Shown: in pieces, positions 45,535 to 57,803 of the stretch
Position numbering within the stretch: position 1 is the stretch's first letter
How the letters are laid out: each line of letters opens with the position of its first letter
DNA from: Eretmocerus hayati
Taxonomy: Eukaryota > Arthropoda > Insecta > Hymenoptera > Aphelinidae
Length of the DNA stretch: 64,000 bases
Assembly (NCBI GenBank): GCA_029851415.1
Contig: CM056742.1
Coordinates: forward strand, 87,224,748 to 87,288,747
Reading direction: 5' to 3'
Notes under the pieces: model-generated
Database searches by the model: none
What the model saw: only the letters and a program-made list of their open reading frames with translations
What the model was told of the DNA's origin: nothing
Translations under genes and position numbers: made by a program

Positions 45535-47400
45535 ATATACGTGTGGCTATGACATGTACATCCATGTATGCTCAGCATGTTCTATCCACTGTTATAATCT
45601 CAAGCTGAATTACTGAAACTCATGATAATGAAGTGATTCAGCTCAAGATCCGAACAGTCCATATGAGATGCTGAGCATACTTGAATGTGAATATTATAGC
45701 CACATAAATATGCCTCTCGATGTTAACACACGCATAGGAAAGGCAGGTCACCCATTATGTACTTTTTTCCATCCTGTATGGATATCATCTCCTTGCTAAC
45801 GATCTGCTTCCATATGAATATCCCAAGATATAGGGAATTTCGATGCAAGGACTGGTTTGTCATTGGTGCATGAAGTTTTCATCAAGTGTTGATGAGCATA
45901 CATCACTGGCAACCCTAATTCTCCAAGCTTGCATGTGCAAGTGCTAATCAGCACTCGATGGAAACTTTGTGCACCAATAGCAAACCACAGTGGATGCGTT
46001 CAAGATTCCTATGACATTGTTTATATGAATCAGAGCAGCGCATTAGCAAGAGAATGAGATCCATAAATGACAAAGATAAATAGTACATCATGAGCGACCT
46101 GCCTCTTATATGCATATGTTAGTATCAAGAGGCATATCCATGTGGCTGTGACATGCACATCCATGTATGCTCAGCATGTTCTATCCACTGTTATAATCTC
46201 AAGCTGAATTACTAAAACTCATGATAATGAAGTGATTCAGCTCAAGATCCGAACAGTCCATATGAAATGCTGAGCATACTTGAATGTGAATATTATAGCC
46301 ACATAAATATGCCTCTCGATGTTAACACATGCATAGGAAAGGCAGGTCACCCATTATGTACTTTTTTCCATCCTGTATGGATATCATCTCCTTGCTAACG
46401 ATCTGCTTCCATATGAATATCCCAAGATATAGGGAATTTCGATGCAAGGACTGGTTTGTCATTGGTGCATGGAGTTTTCATCAAGTGTTGATGAGCATAC
46501 ATCACTGGCAACCCTAATTCTCCAAGCCTGCATGTGCAAGTGCTAATCAGCACTCGATGGAAACTTTGTGCACCAATAGCAAACTACAGTGGATGCGTTC
46601 AAGATGCCTAGTCTTGGTTATATGGATCAGAACAGCGCATTAGCAAGAGGATTAGATCCATGGATGACGGAGATGAATAGTACATCATGAATGACGTGCC
46701 TTCTCCATGCATATGTTAGCATTAAGAGGCATATTCATGTGGCTATGACAGGCGCATTTATGTATGCTTAGCATGTTCCATGACTTATCCTCATCTTAAG
46801 CCGACTTACTATAGCATATGACGATGAACTGTCTCAGCTCAGAATTAGGACACTCCATAGAAAATGCTGAGGATACATCAACGTGCATATTACAGCCACA
46901 TGAATATGCCTCTTGATACTAACTCATTGGTGCACAAAGCTTCCATCAAGTGCAGATTAGCACTTGCACATGCAAGCTCGGAGAATTAGGGTTGCCAGTG
47001 ATGTATGCTCATCAACACTTGATGGAAACTTCATGCACCAATAGAAAACGACAGTCCTTGCATCAAAATTCCCTATGTTTTGGGATATACATATGGAAAC
47101 AGAGCATTAGCAAGGAGATGGAATCCATACATGATGGAAATGAATAGAACATCATGAGTAAACTGCCTTTTCTATGCATATGTAACATAAAGAGCCATAT
47201 TCATGCGGCTATAATATTCACATTCAAGTATGCTCAGCATTTCCTATAAACTGTTCTGATCTTGAGCTGAATGACTTGATCATCATGAGTTATGGTAATT
47301 CAGCTTGAGATTAGAACAGTTCATAGAACATTCTGAGCATACATGGATGTACATGTCATAGCCACACGTATATGCCTCTTGATACTAATATATGCATAGA
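45535..47400. repeat. 597-bp tandem units, each internally palindromic
   Basis: The pair TATGCTCAGCAT ... ATGCTGAGCATAC recurs at 45570/45670, 46167/46267, 46760/46865 and 47230/47326. Period about 597 bp for the first three. Each pair bounds a hairpin of about 110 bp whose arms share CAAGCTGAATTAC and ATTCAGCTCAAGATC. Further inverted symmetry lies around AAGTGTTGATGAGCATACATCACTGGC. Confidence 0.85.
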
Positions 47401-47688
47401 AGAGGCAGGTCGCTCATGATGTACTATTTATCTTTGTCATTCATGGATCTCATTCTCTTGCTAATACGCTTTGATTCATATAATGAAGGGCATACGAATC
47501 CTGAACGCATTCACTGTGGTTTCCTATTGGTGCACAAGGATTTCATCCAGTGCTGATCAGCACTTGTACATACAAGCTTGGGGAATTAGAGTTGTAGGTG
47601 ATGTATGCTCATCAACTTTTGATGGAAACTTTGTGCACCAACGGCAAACCTCAATCCATGTTCATTCTAATTCTCTATATCCTTAAAT

Positions 47689-47692
<4 letters not shown>

Positions 47693-47745
<53 letters not shown>
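47693..47745. repeat. (CA)n microsatellite
   Basis: About 26 CA dinucleotides directly before the 2.1-kb palindrome. Confidence 0.95.
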
Positions 47746-47746
<1 letters not shown>

Positions 47747-47750
<4 letters not shown>

Positions 47751-49855
47751 GAGTGATTCTGGAGCAAGCTGGACAAAACCGTCACCAGGGGGGTCTGGGA
47801 AAAATCCGCGAAAATTTTTTTCCATTAGTACTATGTTGAAATAGTACGAAAAAATTTTTTTCAGATTTTTTCGGCCCCCCCTGTGGGCCCCAGGGCCCAT
47901 GAAAGGGCCATTTTAGGCCCTTTTTTAGCCTATTCTAGGAAAATCATAGCTCCGACGCAATTCAATATTTTTCAACGTACTTGGGCGCATTTTTCTCGTC
48001 AAGACTAGTACTTTGGAGAAAAAAATTGTCCAAGGCCACCTAGTGAGCCTGACGACTTCTGCCACCTATTGATTGAGAGCAAATTTTAGCGATTTTTGGG
48101 CTTGCTTCAAAGTGATGTAGCTCCCACTAGACATGTGATAATCGACTTTTACAAGTAGTCGTTTTGAAGGTCTTGAAAATACCTACAATTTGCCTACTTG
48201 TAAAAGTCAATTATCGCACTTTTTGTTGGAGCTACAGTCGATACAAGTTGAGCTATTTACGAAAAAGTCGAAAATTCAGGACTCGATTCCAAAAATATAT
48301 CTTAATTTTTTTTCACCAAACTTGTGCGAAAATGTTCTTTCAGACATCTACTTTTAGTAAAAAAAATTTGGCGGAGGTTATTTTTTTTTATTTTTTTTGC
48401 CGAGCGTTACAAAATGCCGCATTTCGTGGTTTTAGCAAAAACAGCATCTTTGACCACGGTCACATATGCTCCCATGTGGACTGATGTGCAACAATCTGTG
48501 TGAAAATACTCCCCAAAGTACCCCCAAGTACGTGTAAGAAGTTGCGGGGACGAGCCTCCACTCAGGAGCGAGCTGTAGGTTCTATTTACCGTGTCAAAAA
48601 TAGGCATTATTTTGGCTATTCGAGCGTAAGCGACTGAGAGCATGATTTTACTCGTTCTGGCTCACAAATGAGATAATGGGGTAGAATGAGGATCAAAACA
48701 TGCTTTTCCGACTCAAAATGACCATCTAAACACAATTCCGAGGTCAGTTTTGCTCTAAATAGTCGTCCCTCTGCCCCTCAAGAGCTTAGATTCTGCCGAC
48801 GGGTTCTGACCCGTTGAGGCACTAGACGACATTCTAGAGCTAAACTGACCTCGGAATTGTGTTCAGATGGTCATTTTGAGTCGGAAAAATATGTTTGGAT
48901 CCTCATTCTAGCCCATTATCTCATTTGTAAGCCAGAACAAGTAAAATCATGCTCTCAGTCGCTTACGCTTGAATAGCCAAAATAATGCCTATTTTGGACA
49001 CGGTGAATAGAACCTACAGCTCGCTCCTGGGTGGAGGCTCGTCCCCGCAACTTTTTACACGTACTTGGGGGTACTTTGGGGAGTACTTTCACACAGATTG
49101 GTGCACATCAGTCCAGATGGGAGCATATGTGACCGTGGTCAAAGATGCTGTTTTTGCTAAAACCACGAAATGCGGCATTTTGTAACGCTCGGCAAAAAAA
49201 AAAAAAAAAATAACCTCCGCCAAATTTTTTTTACTAAAAGTAGATGTCTGAAAGAACATTTTCGCACAAGTTTGGTGAAAAAAAAAATTAAGATATATTT
49301 TTGGAACCGAGTCCTGATTTTCGACTTTTTCGTAAATAGCTCAACTTGTATCGACTGTAGCTCCAACAAAAAGTGCGATAATTGACTTTTACAAGTGGGC
49401 AAATTGTAGGTATTTTCAAGACCTTCAAAATGACTACTTGTAAAAGTCGATTATCACATGTCTAGTGGGAGCTACATCACTTTGAAGCAAGCCCAAAAAT
49501 CGCTAAAATTTGCTCTCAATGAATAGGTGGCAGAAGTCGTCAGGCTCACTAAGTGGCCTTGGACAATTTTTTTCTCAAAAGTACTAGTCTTGACGAGAAA
49601 AATGCGCCCAAGTACGTTGAAAAATATTGAATTGCGTCGGAGCTATGATTTTCCTAGAAAAGGCTAAAAAAGGGCCTAAAATGGCCCTTTCATGGGCCCT
49701 GGGGCCCACAGGGGGGGGGGCCGAAAAAATCTGAAAAAAAATTTTTCGTACTATTTCAACATAGTACTAATGGAAAAAAATTTTTGCGGATTTTTCCCAG
49801 ACCCCCCTGGTGACGGTTTTGTCCAGCTTGCTCCAGAATCACTCATATATGAGCG
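47747..49855. mobile_element. 2.1-kb palindromic element nested in the giant palindrome
   Basis: The arms of about 1.05 kb are near-perfect reverse complements meeting near 48800. Both ends read TATATGAGTGATTCTGGAGC inward. The arms share ACCGTCACCAGGGGGGTCTG, GGCCCATGAAAGGGCC and homopolymer tracts of A/T. Frames on the two arms mirror each other and are not recognised. It is inserted in the right half of the giant element, whose repeat continues on either side. Confidence 0.9.
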
Positions 49856-50079
49856 ATGCATCAGCAAGGGAAAAGGATCCATAGGTGATAAAATAGATAG
49901 TACATCATATGTGACCTGCCTTTCTTATGCATGAGTTAGTATCAAGAGGCATATTCATGTGGCTATGATATGCACATTTATGTATGCTCAGCATTTTCTT
50001 TGAACTGTATTAACATGAAGCTGAACAACCATAGCTTATGATTATATAGTGATATTGATATAGTAATACAGCTTGATCG

Positions 50080-51259
50080 TATGCCCGTTCGCGTCCCTGA
50101 TTGTGTACCCGATCGCATTACAGGTACAACGTCGCTCTCCCCTCGCCACTAGGTGACGCCATGCCACGGTGGCGGACTATGTATCGACTCTACGCACGAT
50201 CGTATCTGCGATCGTAAAATTGATCGTATGCACGATCGTAAGCACGATCTTATGCATGTTCATACGGACGAAGTCACGCGACTGGCCGAGTGTCGATCCA
50301 ACCTCGTTGCTGCGAGACGTTATGTCACGATCGTACGCACGATCAATATCACGATTGTGTACCCAATCGTATACACGATCGCATGCTCGATCTTGATCTC
50401 GATCGTGTTGCCAATCGTATGCATGATCGTACGCACGATCTCGCGCGGCGGGCCGAGTGTCGATCCGACCTCGTCGCCACGAGACGTCGTGTCACGATCG
50501 TGTACACGATCGTAGACCCGATCGTGTACCCGATAGCATGCTCGATCGTCATCACGATCGTGTGGCCGATCGTTTGCACGATCTCGCGCGGCAGGCCGAG
50601 TGTCGATCCGACCTCGTCGCCACGAGACGTCGTGTCACGAGCGCGTACACGTCCGTACGCACGATCGCTATCACGGTCGTGTACCCGATCGTGTACACGA
50701 TCGCATGCTCGATCGTTATCACGATCGCATGCTCGATCGTTATCACGATCGTGCGTACGATTTCGCGCGGCAGGCCGAGTGTCGATCCAACCTCGTCGCC
50801 ACGAGACGTCCTGTCACGATCGCTATCACGGTCGTGTACCCGATCGTTGTTACGATGGTAAGCACGATCGTACGCACGATCTCGCGCGGCAGGCCGAGTG
50901 TCGATCCGACCTCGTCGCCACGAGACGTCGTGTCACGAGCGCGTACACGATCGTACGCACGATCGCTATCACGGTCGTGTACCCGATCGTGTACACGATC
51001 ACCTGCTCGATCGTTATCACGATCGCACGCACGATCTCGCGCGGCAGGCCGAGTGTCGATCCGACCTCGTCACCACGAGACGTCGTGTCACGATCGTGTA
51101 CACGATCGTACTTACGATCGCTGTCAAGATCGTGTACCCGATCGTATACGCGATAGCATACTCGATCGTTATCACGATCGTGGCACGATCGTACACACGC
51201 GATCGTATGTACGATCCCACACTCGTTCGTATGTACGATCGTGCGCACGATCGTATGTT
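50080..51259. repeat. ACGATCGT minisatellite, right arm of giant palindrome
   Basis: The inverted counterpart of 42531-43887: blocks opened by CGAGTGTCGATCCGACCTCG and CCACGAGACGTCGTGTCACG, then strings of CGATCGT words. The two arms differ in block number, as expected for tandem repeats. Confidence 0.9.
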
Positions 51260-51275
51260 ATAATTTTCAGTAGGG

Positions 51276-51640
51276 CTGCCACTGGTAGCGCGTTTTGCAT
51301 CGTTGTCTCCCCCCCCCCCCCTCCCCCAAGATCCGAATGGGGCCTCGCTCTACTTGGGGAAATCTTGCCGTCAATGCTGGACATCTTCTTCTTCCTTCTT
51401 TTCGCAGGGCCTGGAATCGCATGCTGGCCGACCCCGGACCAGACCAGTACGGCTGTGGTGTCTGGTGTGATCCGTGTTCTGTATAATGTTGATATGTCTG
51501 TGTACTGCTTGAGCGGGCGTAAGTATGGTGCGTGTAGGGTGTAGTGTGTGTAGGTGTAACTGTAGGACTCGGGTCCGGAGGGGCGTCGCTCGCTCAAGCT
51601 CCAAGTGCAGCCCGAAGGTCACACTCGAAGCACCCTACGG
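51276..51640 (-). mobile_element. probable 5' end of retrotransposon B4 displaced by the palindrome
   Basis: On the minus strand this segment starts at a short (GA)n run, as the other B copies do. It has about 200 bases without a frame, then a coding-like stretch (MSSIDGKISPSRARPHSD, a poly-G run, ETTMQNALPVAA) that reaches the end of the giant palindrome. On the palindrome's far side B4 ORF1 resumes. Read together this is a B4 interrupted by the palindrome. The link is inferred from position, orientation and the GA border. Confidence 0.45.
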
Positions 51641-51675
51641 GGGCTCTCTCTCTCTCTGTTGATTGATTGATTGAT
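51641..51675. repeat. (CT)n and (GATT)n tract
   Basis: A short CT run then GATTGATTGATTGATT. The GATT repeat could be the minus-strand view of an (ATCA)n tail of a CR1-like element extending to higher coordinates, possibly element C. Confidence 0.6.
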
Positions 51676-54117
51676 TAATGATTTATCATGCCATAGTCAC
51701 GGTAGTCACGGAGACCGTATGGCAATAGAAGATACACATGGCAGTACATCTCTTGAATTCAAAATATAAAATGCTGAATGTAATAAAACATAAAATGCTA
51801 GAATTGGATAATTCACATATTACTCGAACTAGAAATCAACATATGTAAAACGCTCACTGGTTTGAGAAGTTAGCGCATACAATCAAATACACATATCATG
51901 TACATCAAACACATTGAGGGCATAGGATGGCCTGCTATAGTTTTCCTATTACAAATAGATCCTCTGTGCCCTTTCAGACATAGTTTCTCATACTTAGAAC
52001 ATGAAGAAAAAAGTTCCATGGAGTGTATAGGGGTCCAGGTGTTCACACAAAGTGGCATTAATCCAATGAAAACAGTCATTTTGGTTTGCTCGTTGGCGAT
52101 GAACATCAACTCCCTATCCTGGAGGTTTTCCTCCTTGGTAGATTCATTTCATATAAAGCTTCCTATCAGAGGAATTTTGAATAGATTGAATCATGCCAAA
52201 ACAAGACTATTATTGAGGTGAAAATGTCTATTGAGGCCTATTCTTCTGTTAATTTCTTCGCATCAAGACTATGTTCGGTTCTGTGACCGAGAAGACTTGT
52301 CTGTTCAAAAAATTGTCAGACCATTTTGTCGCTTTTCATACCAAGATGATGTGTGTAGAATTTCATCGAGATCCATTCGAGCGTTCATCGCCAACTGCGA
52401 TTTCTATTCGACCATTGAGCCAAAAACTAAATTGCTGGTAAATAACAATTGAAGGAAAAATTGTACATGTACATGGAGGCTAGTGCTCCAACTTAACTCA
52501 AGGATCTTCATCTTGGCAGGGGTGTTTTCCAACATCTTCTTAGATCTCACTTTCATCTGATGTGCATAACTCCTTCGTAGGGTTATACGCCATGAGATCC
52601 TTGACTATCAGTTCACCGAGCACTTGACACTAATTTTATTGATTGCTGCTCATATCACACCTAGGTGGGCTCACAGATTCCGCCACAACGGATAGAAGTC
52701 CATAGATACACACATAGTCACTTCTGATTATATTTTATACTCATGGAGATATGCCAATGCCATGAGCTGATATGCTGCGATACTGACTGTTGCTCAACTT
52801 CTTAGTAGGCAAGTTACTGAAACTTGCACTTTGAATGCACCATAGAGATTGTCCTAGGAATTTTTCCTCTGCATATACTGCTCACACTCGATGCAATGAA
52901 TCGATTTCCCGGAAACTTAAGTTTAAATTCGACAAATTTCGCAGATTTTTGGAAGATCTGATTAAACTCACAAGATCATCCAAAAATCTGTTTCTAACAC
53001 CAAATCTTGATTCATCAATCACACTTTTTCCAATTGGTACAAGAATGTACATGTTGGGATAACAATCTTCTCAGTTCTAACACTTCTGAGAGCTCTATCA
53101 TCGGTATAATTGTGCATGGGAAATTTTTGAGGAAATGAATCACGGTGAAGCAATTGAATGAGTAAGGATGGGACTTCTCACGACAAATGATTCTAATATC
53201 AATTTGAGCCATTGGATATGTGGCTGTTATGTCTCGTGCATCAAATTTGGAGTTCATTTGGCTGAGGAAAAAGTCGTCTGTTTAATGGCAGAATCAAAAC
53301 AATGGAAAGGTTACTCTGAAATTGCATTGCGTCGCGAGAGTGAGGGTTGGTTCACACCAGGACGTGCGGGAAGCAGAATGGACAAGACTCTGAACCTGGA
53401 ACACCTGAATTTGCTAATTGGATAGTTCTGCGTAATAAGTGTACAGCTTCATTGTGGATTTGAGGGTGAAACGTTATGTTGGTTCATGTCTAAATTGACC
53501 CGTAAAGGGCTAGTCAACGAGTCAGGAATAACATCAGCGTTTGGAACTGCCACGAGAGGAGACGAAAAGTGATTTTCACGCAAAAAATCCGCGGTGCCCT
53601 TCACAAAATCGATTATCACTGTCAAAAATGCAATTGATTCATAATCTTTTCGAACGAGTTTGGATCATTGGTGCTCGTGAACCGTCCAACTACTACACGA
53701 AGCAAGCTACAGGGGCCGTGTTGTCACGAATACAAGATACACGATACTTTTTAATGGAAAAAAACCGTTTTTTCAAAGTAGCTTCCTGACCATCATATCT
53801 ATTTTCGGAAGTGATACCACCCACTCCGAACGTTCATACAATTTTTACAAGTTCAGGGTCTAATTGATCAAGATTACTGATAGAAACGAATTTGTCAAAA
53901 TTTTGAATTTTGACCAAAAATGGACCATTCTATGCCCTTGATATATAGCACACAAGCAATCGAATCATGTGACTTCCTCCTCATTCAAGAATGGAGAAAT
54001 TGCATCTTCAGATGCTTCTACTGAGACGAGCAGACGAATATTGACAGGAACAGGTTCCCTCATTTCGATCGTTGACCGAGAATAAATTTTCATACGAGGT
54101 AGTACGCGCCAAGGGAA
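51676..54117. other. 2.4 kb without recognised features
   Basis: AT-rich. No frame above 110 codons and nothing recognisable. If the GATT repeat at 51657 is the tail of element C, this would be its 3' UTR plus insertions, but that length would be unusual. Confidence 0.35.
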
Positions 54118-54120
54118 TGA

Positions 54121-54600
54121 CTACTCAGCATTTATTCTTCGTGAACGTCCGACTTCGTCATCAAGTGACCTAAATGAATCATTCAAGTAAAGTGGAGTAT
54201 TGGTCGAGAAAATTTTATATGACTGCACGCATGAGAGATATTGCCGCCGACGAAATAATGGCGGACAATGGAGGCGTTCATAGTAGGGTTTCAAGGCTGC
54301 ATTCCGCGGACACTGAAAAATGAATTGAACACAAGAATTTAGAAGATGCTGTAGCTTTGTCTCCAAATAACCAGATAAGTCATAGTAAACCAGGATAGCA
54401 TAGTCGAAATGGGGCATGATCAGTGCATTTGCCAATACCTCTTTCACTTCCACCGACAAAAAGTGACCACAGTATCGCAATCGATGCAAGACTCCGTGTA
54501 CTTTAGAGCATATACTAGACACGTGTGAGTTCCATGGAAGATCTATGGAGAAAATAACACCTAGACTTTTGACAGACTCTTGCAAAGGGATAATACAGCC
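54121..54600 (-). pseudogene. element C reverse transcriptase, carboxyl part
   Basis: From CGCIIPLQESVKSLGVIFSI through HVSSICSKVHGVLHRLRYCG and LANALIMPHFDYAILVYYD to the ...LYLNDSFRS end. This is the thumb and carboxyl region that in family A reads VVSLGVTLDSELTWKPHIDQ. It continues 56150-56297 across the inserted palindrome. Confidence 0.75.
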
Positions 54601-54974
54601 ACACGGAGAGACCAAAACGTACTCGCGAGGACGTCGCGCGGCCCCGCGTCTGGCTCGGCGTGCTCGCGGCGTGCAGCGCGCGACATCGGAGTGTCTGACC
54701 CGCCTCGATCATGTTGTGCATGTTACCGTGGCGACGCGCAGGACAGTGACGTGACCGGCTCCTCGGAACTATTTTGAGAGCCGCGATGATGTTTCGACTT
54801 CCTTGTTCTCGTCTTAATATTATGAAAATGAGACCGCGTGTCTTTAACTCGATAATTGATCCCTTATTGGTACCCGCGCCCTCCGCTCATGGAAAAAATA
54901 AATCGATTTGAGGCCTTGCCGGGAGGACTATTGTCAATGTATGACTTCTAAAACAACATGTGTAACCTATTAAT

Positions 54975-55048
54975 TAGCTTAATGGTGGAGCGCAAGCTTC
55001 GTAGTCCAAAGATCTTAGGTTCGAGACCCGAAAACCACAGTTTTTTTT
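54975..55048 (+). ncRNA. tRNA-like Pol III unit, left arm
   Basis: The A box TAGCTTAATGGTGGAGCGC (54975-54993) and B box GGTTCGAGACC (55018-55028) are at tRNA-like spacing, followed by T8 at 55041-55048. The T arm can partly pair; no matching acceptor stem is present, so this is a tRNA-derived promoter (SINE-like) rather than a tRNA gene. Confidence 0.55.
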
Positions 55049-55689
55049 CCTAATGTGAGGTTCATAATTTTGCCTTAAATTTATAAATTTTCCATCTTTT
55101 TTAGAATCACAATGCAGTACCCTATAGTCTGTTACAATTCTTCGGTAATATACTCTTTGCAGAAGAAAAAACTTTGAAATCATTTTACGATAGATAGATC
55201 ATGCACTGAATCTCCTCAGTTCTTAGATATTTATTATTTAAATATGAATATTATTAATTTTAATTTCATAATAAATTTAAAAATGATATAAATATGGATT
55301 CAAAATTATCCCATACATTTTCATTCCTCTGAATACTCTGTACGGAGATACATTTGAAGAACCAACTGTTTCAATCGCGTGAAGAGTATCATCCGACGCA
55401 GATCAGTTCCAAAGCCTTAAGGGTAGTCACCTGGGCTCTACTTATCTAGCTTGGAGTCGAGGGTTCGATGAAACTCGTCATCTAAAGTGAGCTAATGTAT
55501 ATAAAGATCTAACATTGAATAGGAGAGATTCGATGCATGATTTACTTAGAGTGAGAATATCTCGAAGTTTTTTCTTGTACAGAGAATATAGTACCGAAAA
55601 ATTGTAACAGACTATAGGGTACTGCATTTTGATTCTAAAAAAATGGAAAATGTAGAAATTTGAGGCAAAATTATGAACCTTACATTAGG

Positions 55690-55765
55690 AAAAAAAAGTT
55701 GTAGTTTTCGGGTCTCGAACCCAAGATCTTTGAACTACGAAGCTTGCGCCCTACCATTAAGCTAA
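55690..55765 (-). ncRNA. tRNA-like Pol III unit, right arm
   Basis: Mirror of the left unit: A box TAGCTTAATGGTAGGGCGC (55765-55747), B box GGTTCGAGACC (55721-55711) and a terminator of eight T (55697-55690). Here the T stem (TTGGG/CCCGA) pairs well. Transcripts from the two arms would converge on the centre. Confidence 0.55.
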
Positions 55766-56149
55766 TTAACTGGTTACACATGTTGTTTTAGAAGTCATAC
55801 ATGAACAATAGTCCTCCCGGCGAGGCCTCAAATCGATTTATTTTTTCCATGAGCGGAGGGCGCGGATACCAATAAGGGATCAATTATCGAGTTAAAGACA
55901 CGCGGTCCCATTTTCATAATATCAAGACGAGAACAAGGAAGTCGAAACATCATCGCGGCTCTGAAAATAGTTCCGAGGAGCCGGTCACGTCGCTGTCCTG
56001 CGCGTCGCCACGGTAACATGCACAACATGATCGAGGCGGGTCAGACACTCCGATGTCGCGCGCTGCACGCCGCGAGCACGCCGAGCCATACGCGGGGCCG
56101 CGCGACGTCCTCGCGAGTACGTTTTGGTTTCTCCGTGCACCAACAACGA

Positions 56150-57303
56150 TTGGTTGCAGGGCTCGAACATCGAGTCTCATGTGGTATTGCACCGAAGCAC
56201 TCAATACTGCTCGTGTCTCAGGAATATTGAGAGTAAGTTTGTAATCTAGGGCCCATTGAACAATGCGAGATATATCTTCATTCAACTTTTCGATCATCGA
56301 TGGTAATCTGAAGGTTCCCCTTGAATGGAGATCTGGAAATCGTCAGCAGAAAGCCTGCCTCTACAGTGCCTCAGCACGCGCATGATTGGGTCAACAAATA
56401 TCAAAGAAATAATCGAACCCGGGTTCGATCCTTGTGGAAAACCCGAAGTCGCTGGGTCAAAGTGAGACAAGGCACCATCAGAATCAATTACGGATTGAGA
56501 CCTCCCACTAAGGTAAGAGTGGAACCAAGTAATCGCGGTATTTAGAAAATTCTTTTCATTCATTCTCCGTAGAAGTGTTACGTGATCGACGCTACTGAAC
56601 GCCGACTTGGAATCGAAAAGAGCCTGAAGTGTCATCATACCATTCTCAATTCCTACGCGCATATCCTCGAGAATTTTCAACAAGGCAGTTTGTGTGCTGT
56701 AATTCGTACGAAAACTAGATTGGAAATTGGAGAAAATTCTGTTGCGCCCACGGCGGTCAACTAACTGATTAGTGACGATAGTATCAAAAACTTCATCAAA
56801 GTGTGGCAAATTAGAAATGGGTCTCGTGCCAGACGGTGACTTTGGGTGCGCTACCTCACTCAATGGTATAGCAAGGGACTTTTCCCACGGTTCTGGATAC
56901 TGGCATGTTTCAATAGACAGATTGAATAGGTTAACAAAGTATGACACAAGCATTGGCAGAGCCGATCTGAAATAGCAAAGGGACAAGGCATCGTAGCTCT
57001 GTCCTTTCGACTTGGGTAGGTAGGTGAGCATAGACTCGTACACCTTAATACCATCTACCGGCTGGAGGGAGAATTCGGGGCAGTTACAGCTACAAGTACT
57101 GTTATGAATCGAGAGCAAGCTAGAAGACGAACATTTAGAAATTGACGAGACATTTCAGGATAAAATTTGTTGAGCTCACGGGCTGTGAAAAATCCTAATG
57201 GAGACTTATTTGTGAGTTCCGATAATCCTAGCTCACGGAGTACACTCCAATAATCCGATTCACCAGATGCTTCGGCTAGTGACTTCAGGCAATTATCATT
57301 CAT
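56150..57303 (-). pseudogene. element C reverse transcriptase, main part
   Basis: Motifs in order: EPWEKSLAIPLSEVAHPKSP, TRPISNLPHFDEVFD, SSFRTNYSTQTALLKILEDM, motif A region LFDSKSAFSSVD, GFPQGSNPGSII, and motif C as SADD in place of YADD. Two frame changes (near 57080 and 56295) break it. It is more eroded than family A. Confidence 0.8.
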
Positions 57304-57803
57304 TGCTTTCTTCTTTTCATGTCCCGATCGCTGACGGAGTCATTTGTACTCAGCCTACAACCTCAGACTACTTGATCTTCTAGCCTGCTTATACACTTCA
57401 TCGCGCTTCTTACATTACGCCTTAATCTCAGGAGTAATCCAGGGAATAATACCTTCACGAATAGAACGCGTTGATGAAGGTGCCATTTGATCGAGCAAGA
57501 TCACAGTAGGCTCTTGAAATTTACCTCAAGATTCATCCACATCGGTACAGTCACTCCTCGATATGCTACTTATAATGATTTCCAGTTGACTGTTGAACAA
57601 GGGCGCATCGAATTTGCGGGAATCACGCGACGTAATTACTGTTGACTTCTTACTAACTGTTGGGAACTTATAATCAATAACTAAAATTCGTGACCATTGA
57701 TAAACGAAGCTTTTGATTAGAACTGGTTGACGATCTTATCGGCAGAGCCAGTGAGAATGACATCAAGCAGAATATCGCTATTCTTCAGATGACGTGTGGA
57801 ATT
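57304..57803 (-). pseudogene. element C linker, eroded
   Basis: This should hold the end of the endonuclease and the linker, but only short frames remain. A WITPEIK-like stretch can be read near 57440, like the WIGPELR of family A. Confidence 0.4.

Larger units (their letters stand above)
42515..51275. mobile_element. 8.76-kb giant palindromic (fold-back) element
   Basis: The ends CCCTACTGAAATTTAAACATACG and, on the other strand, CCCTACTGAAAATTATAAC match as terminal inverted repeats. The two halves are inverted copies to a centre near 46945. Outer 1.3 kb: ACGATCGT minisatellite. Inner: a family of repeats with ATGCTGAGCATAC and ATCAAGTGTTGATGAGCATAC. The left half gained a 1088-bp TIR element (44447-45534) and two extra 597-bp units; the right half gained a 2.1-kb palindrome (47747-49855) and a (CA)n tract. 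Removing these makes the arms similar in length. It interrupts retrotransposon B4. No transposase was seen. Confidence 0.8.
54603..56142. mobile_element. 1.54-kb palindromic element carrying tRNA-like sequences
   Basis: The arms 54603 to about 55185 and 56142 back to about 55545 are near-perfect reverse complements around an AT-rich spacer of about 360 bases. The ends read CGGAGAGACCAAAACGTACT and, inverted, CGGAGAAACCAAAACGTACT, followed by GCGCGG-rich sequence. It splits the reverse transcriptase of element C. Each arm holds a tRNA-like block with a T8 terminator directed towards the centre. Protein-like frames (ARTSRGPA..SACSRRAARD) occur on both arms and are GC-rich palindrome sequence. 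Confidence 0.9.

Noticed and set aside
42515..51275. hAT-type assignment of the giant palindrome from CAGTGGCAG beside CCCTACTG
   Set aside because: The right flank fits a CAGTGG-type end, but the left flank reads CAGCCAAGTG and no 8-bp target duplication is found.
54975..55030. Functional tRNA gene
   Set aside because: A and B boxes are present but no acceptor stem pairs and the anticodon arm is poor; called tRNA-like only.
56018..56244. Short ORFs in the GC-rich ends of the 1.54-kb palindrome
   Set aside because: They occur as mirrored pairs on both arms with no homology and lie in terminal inverted repeats.
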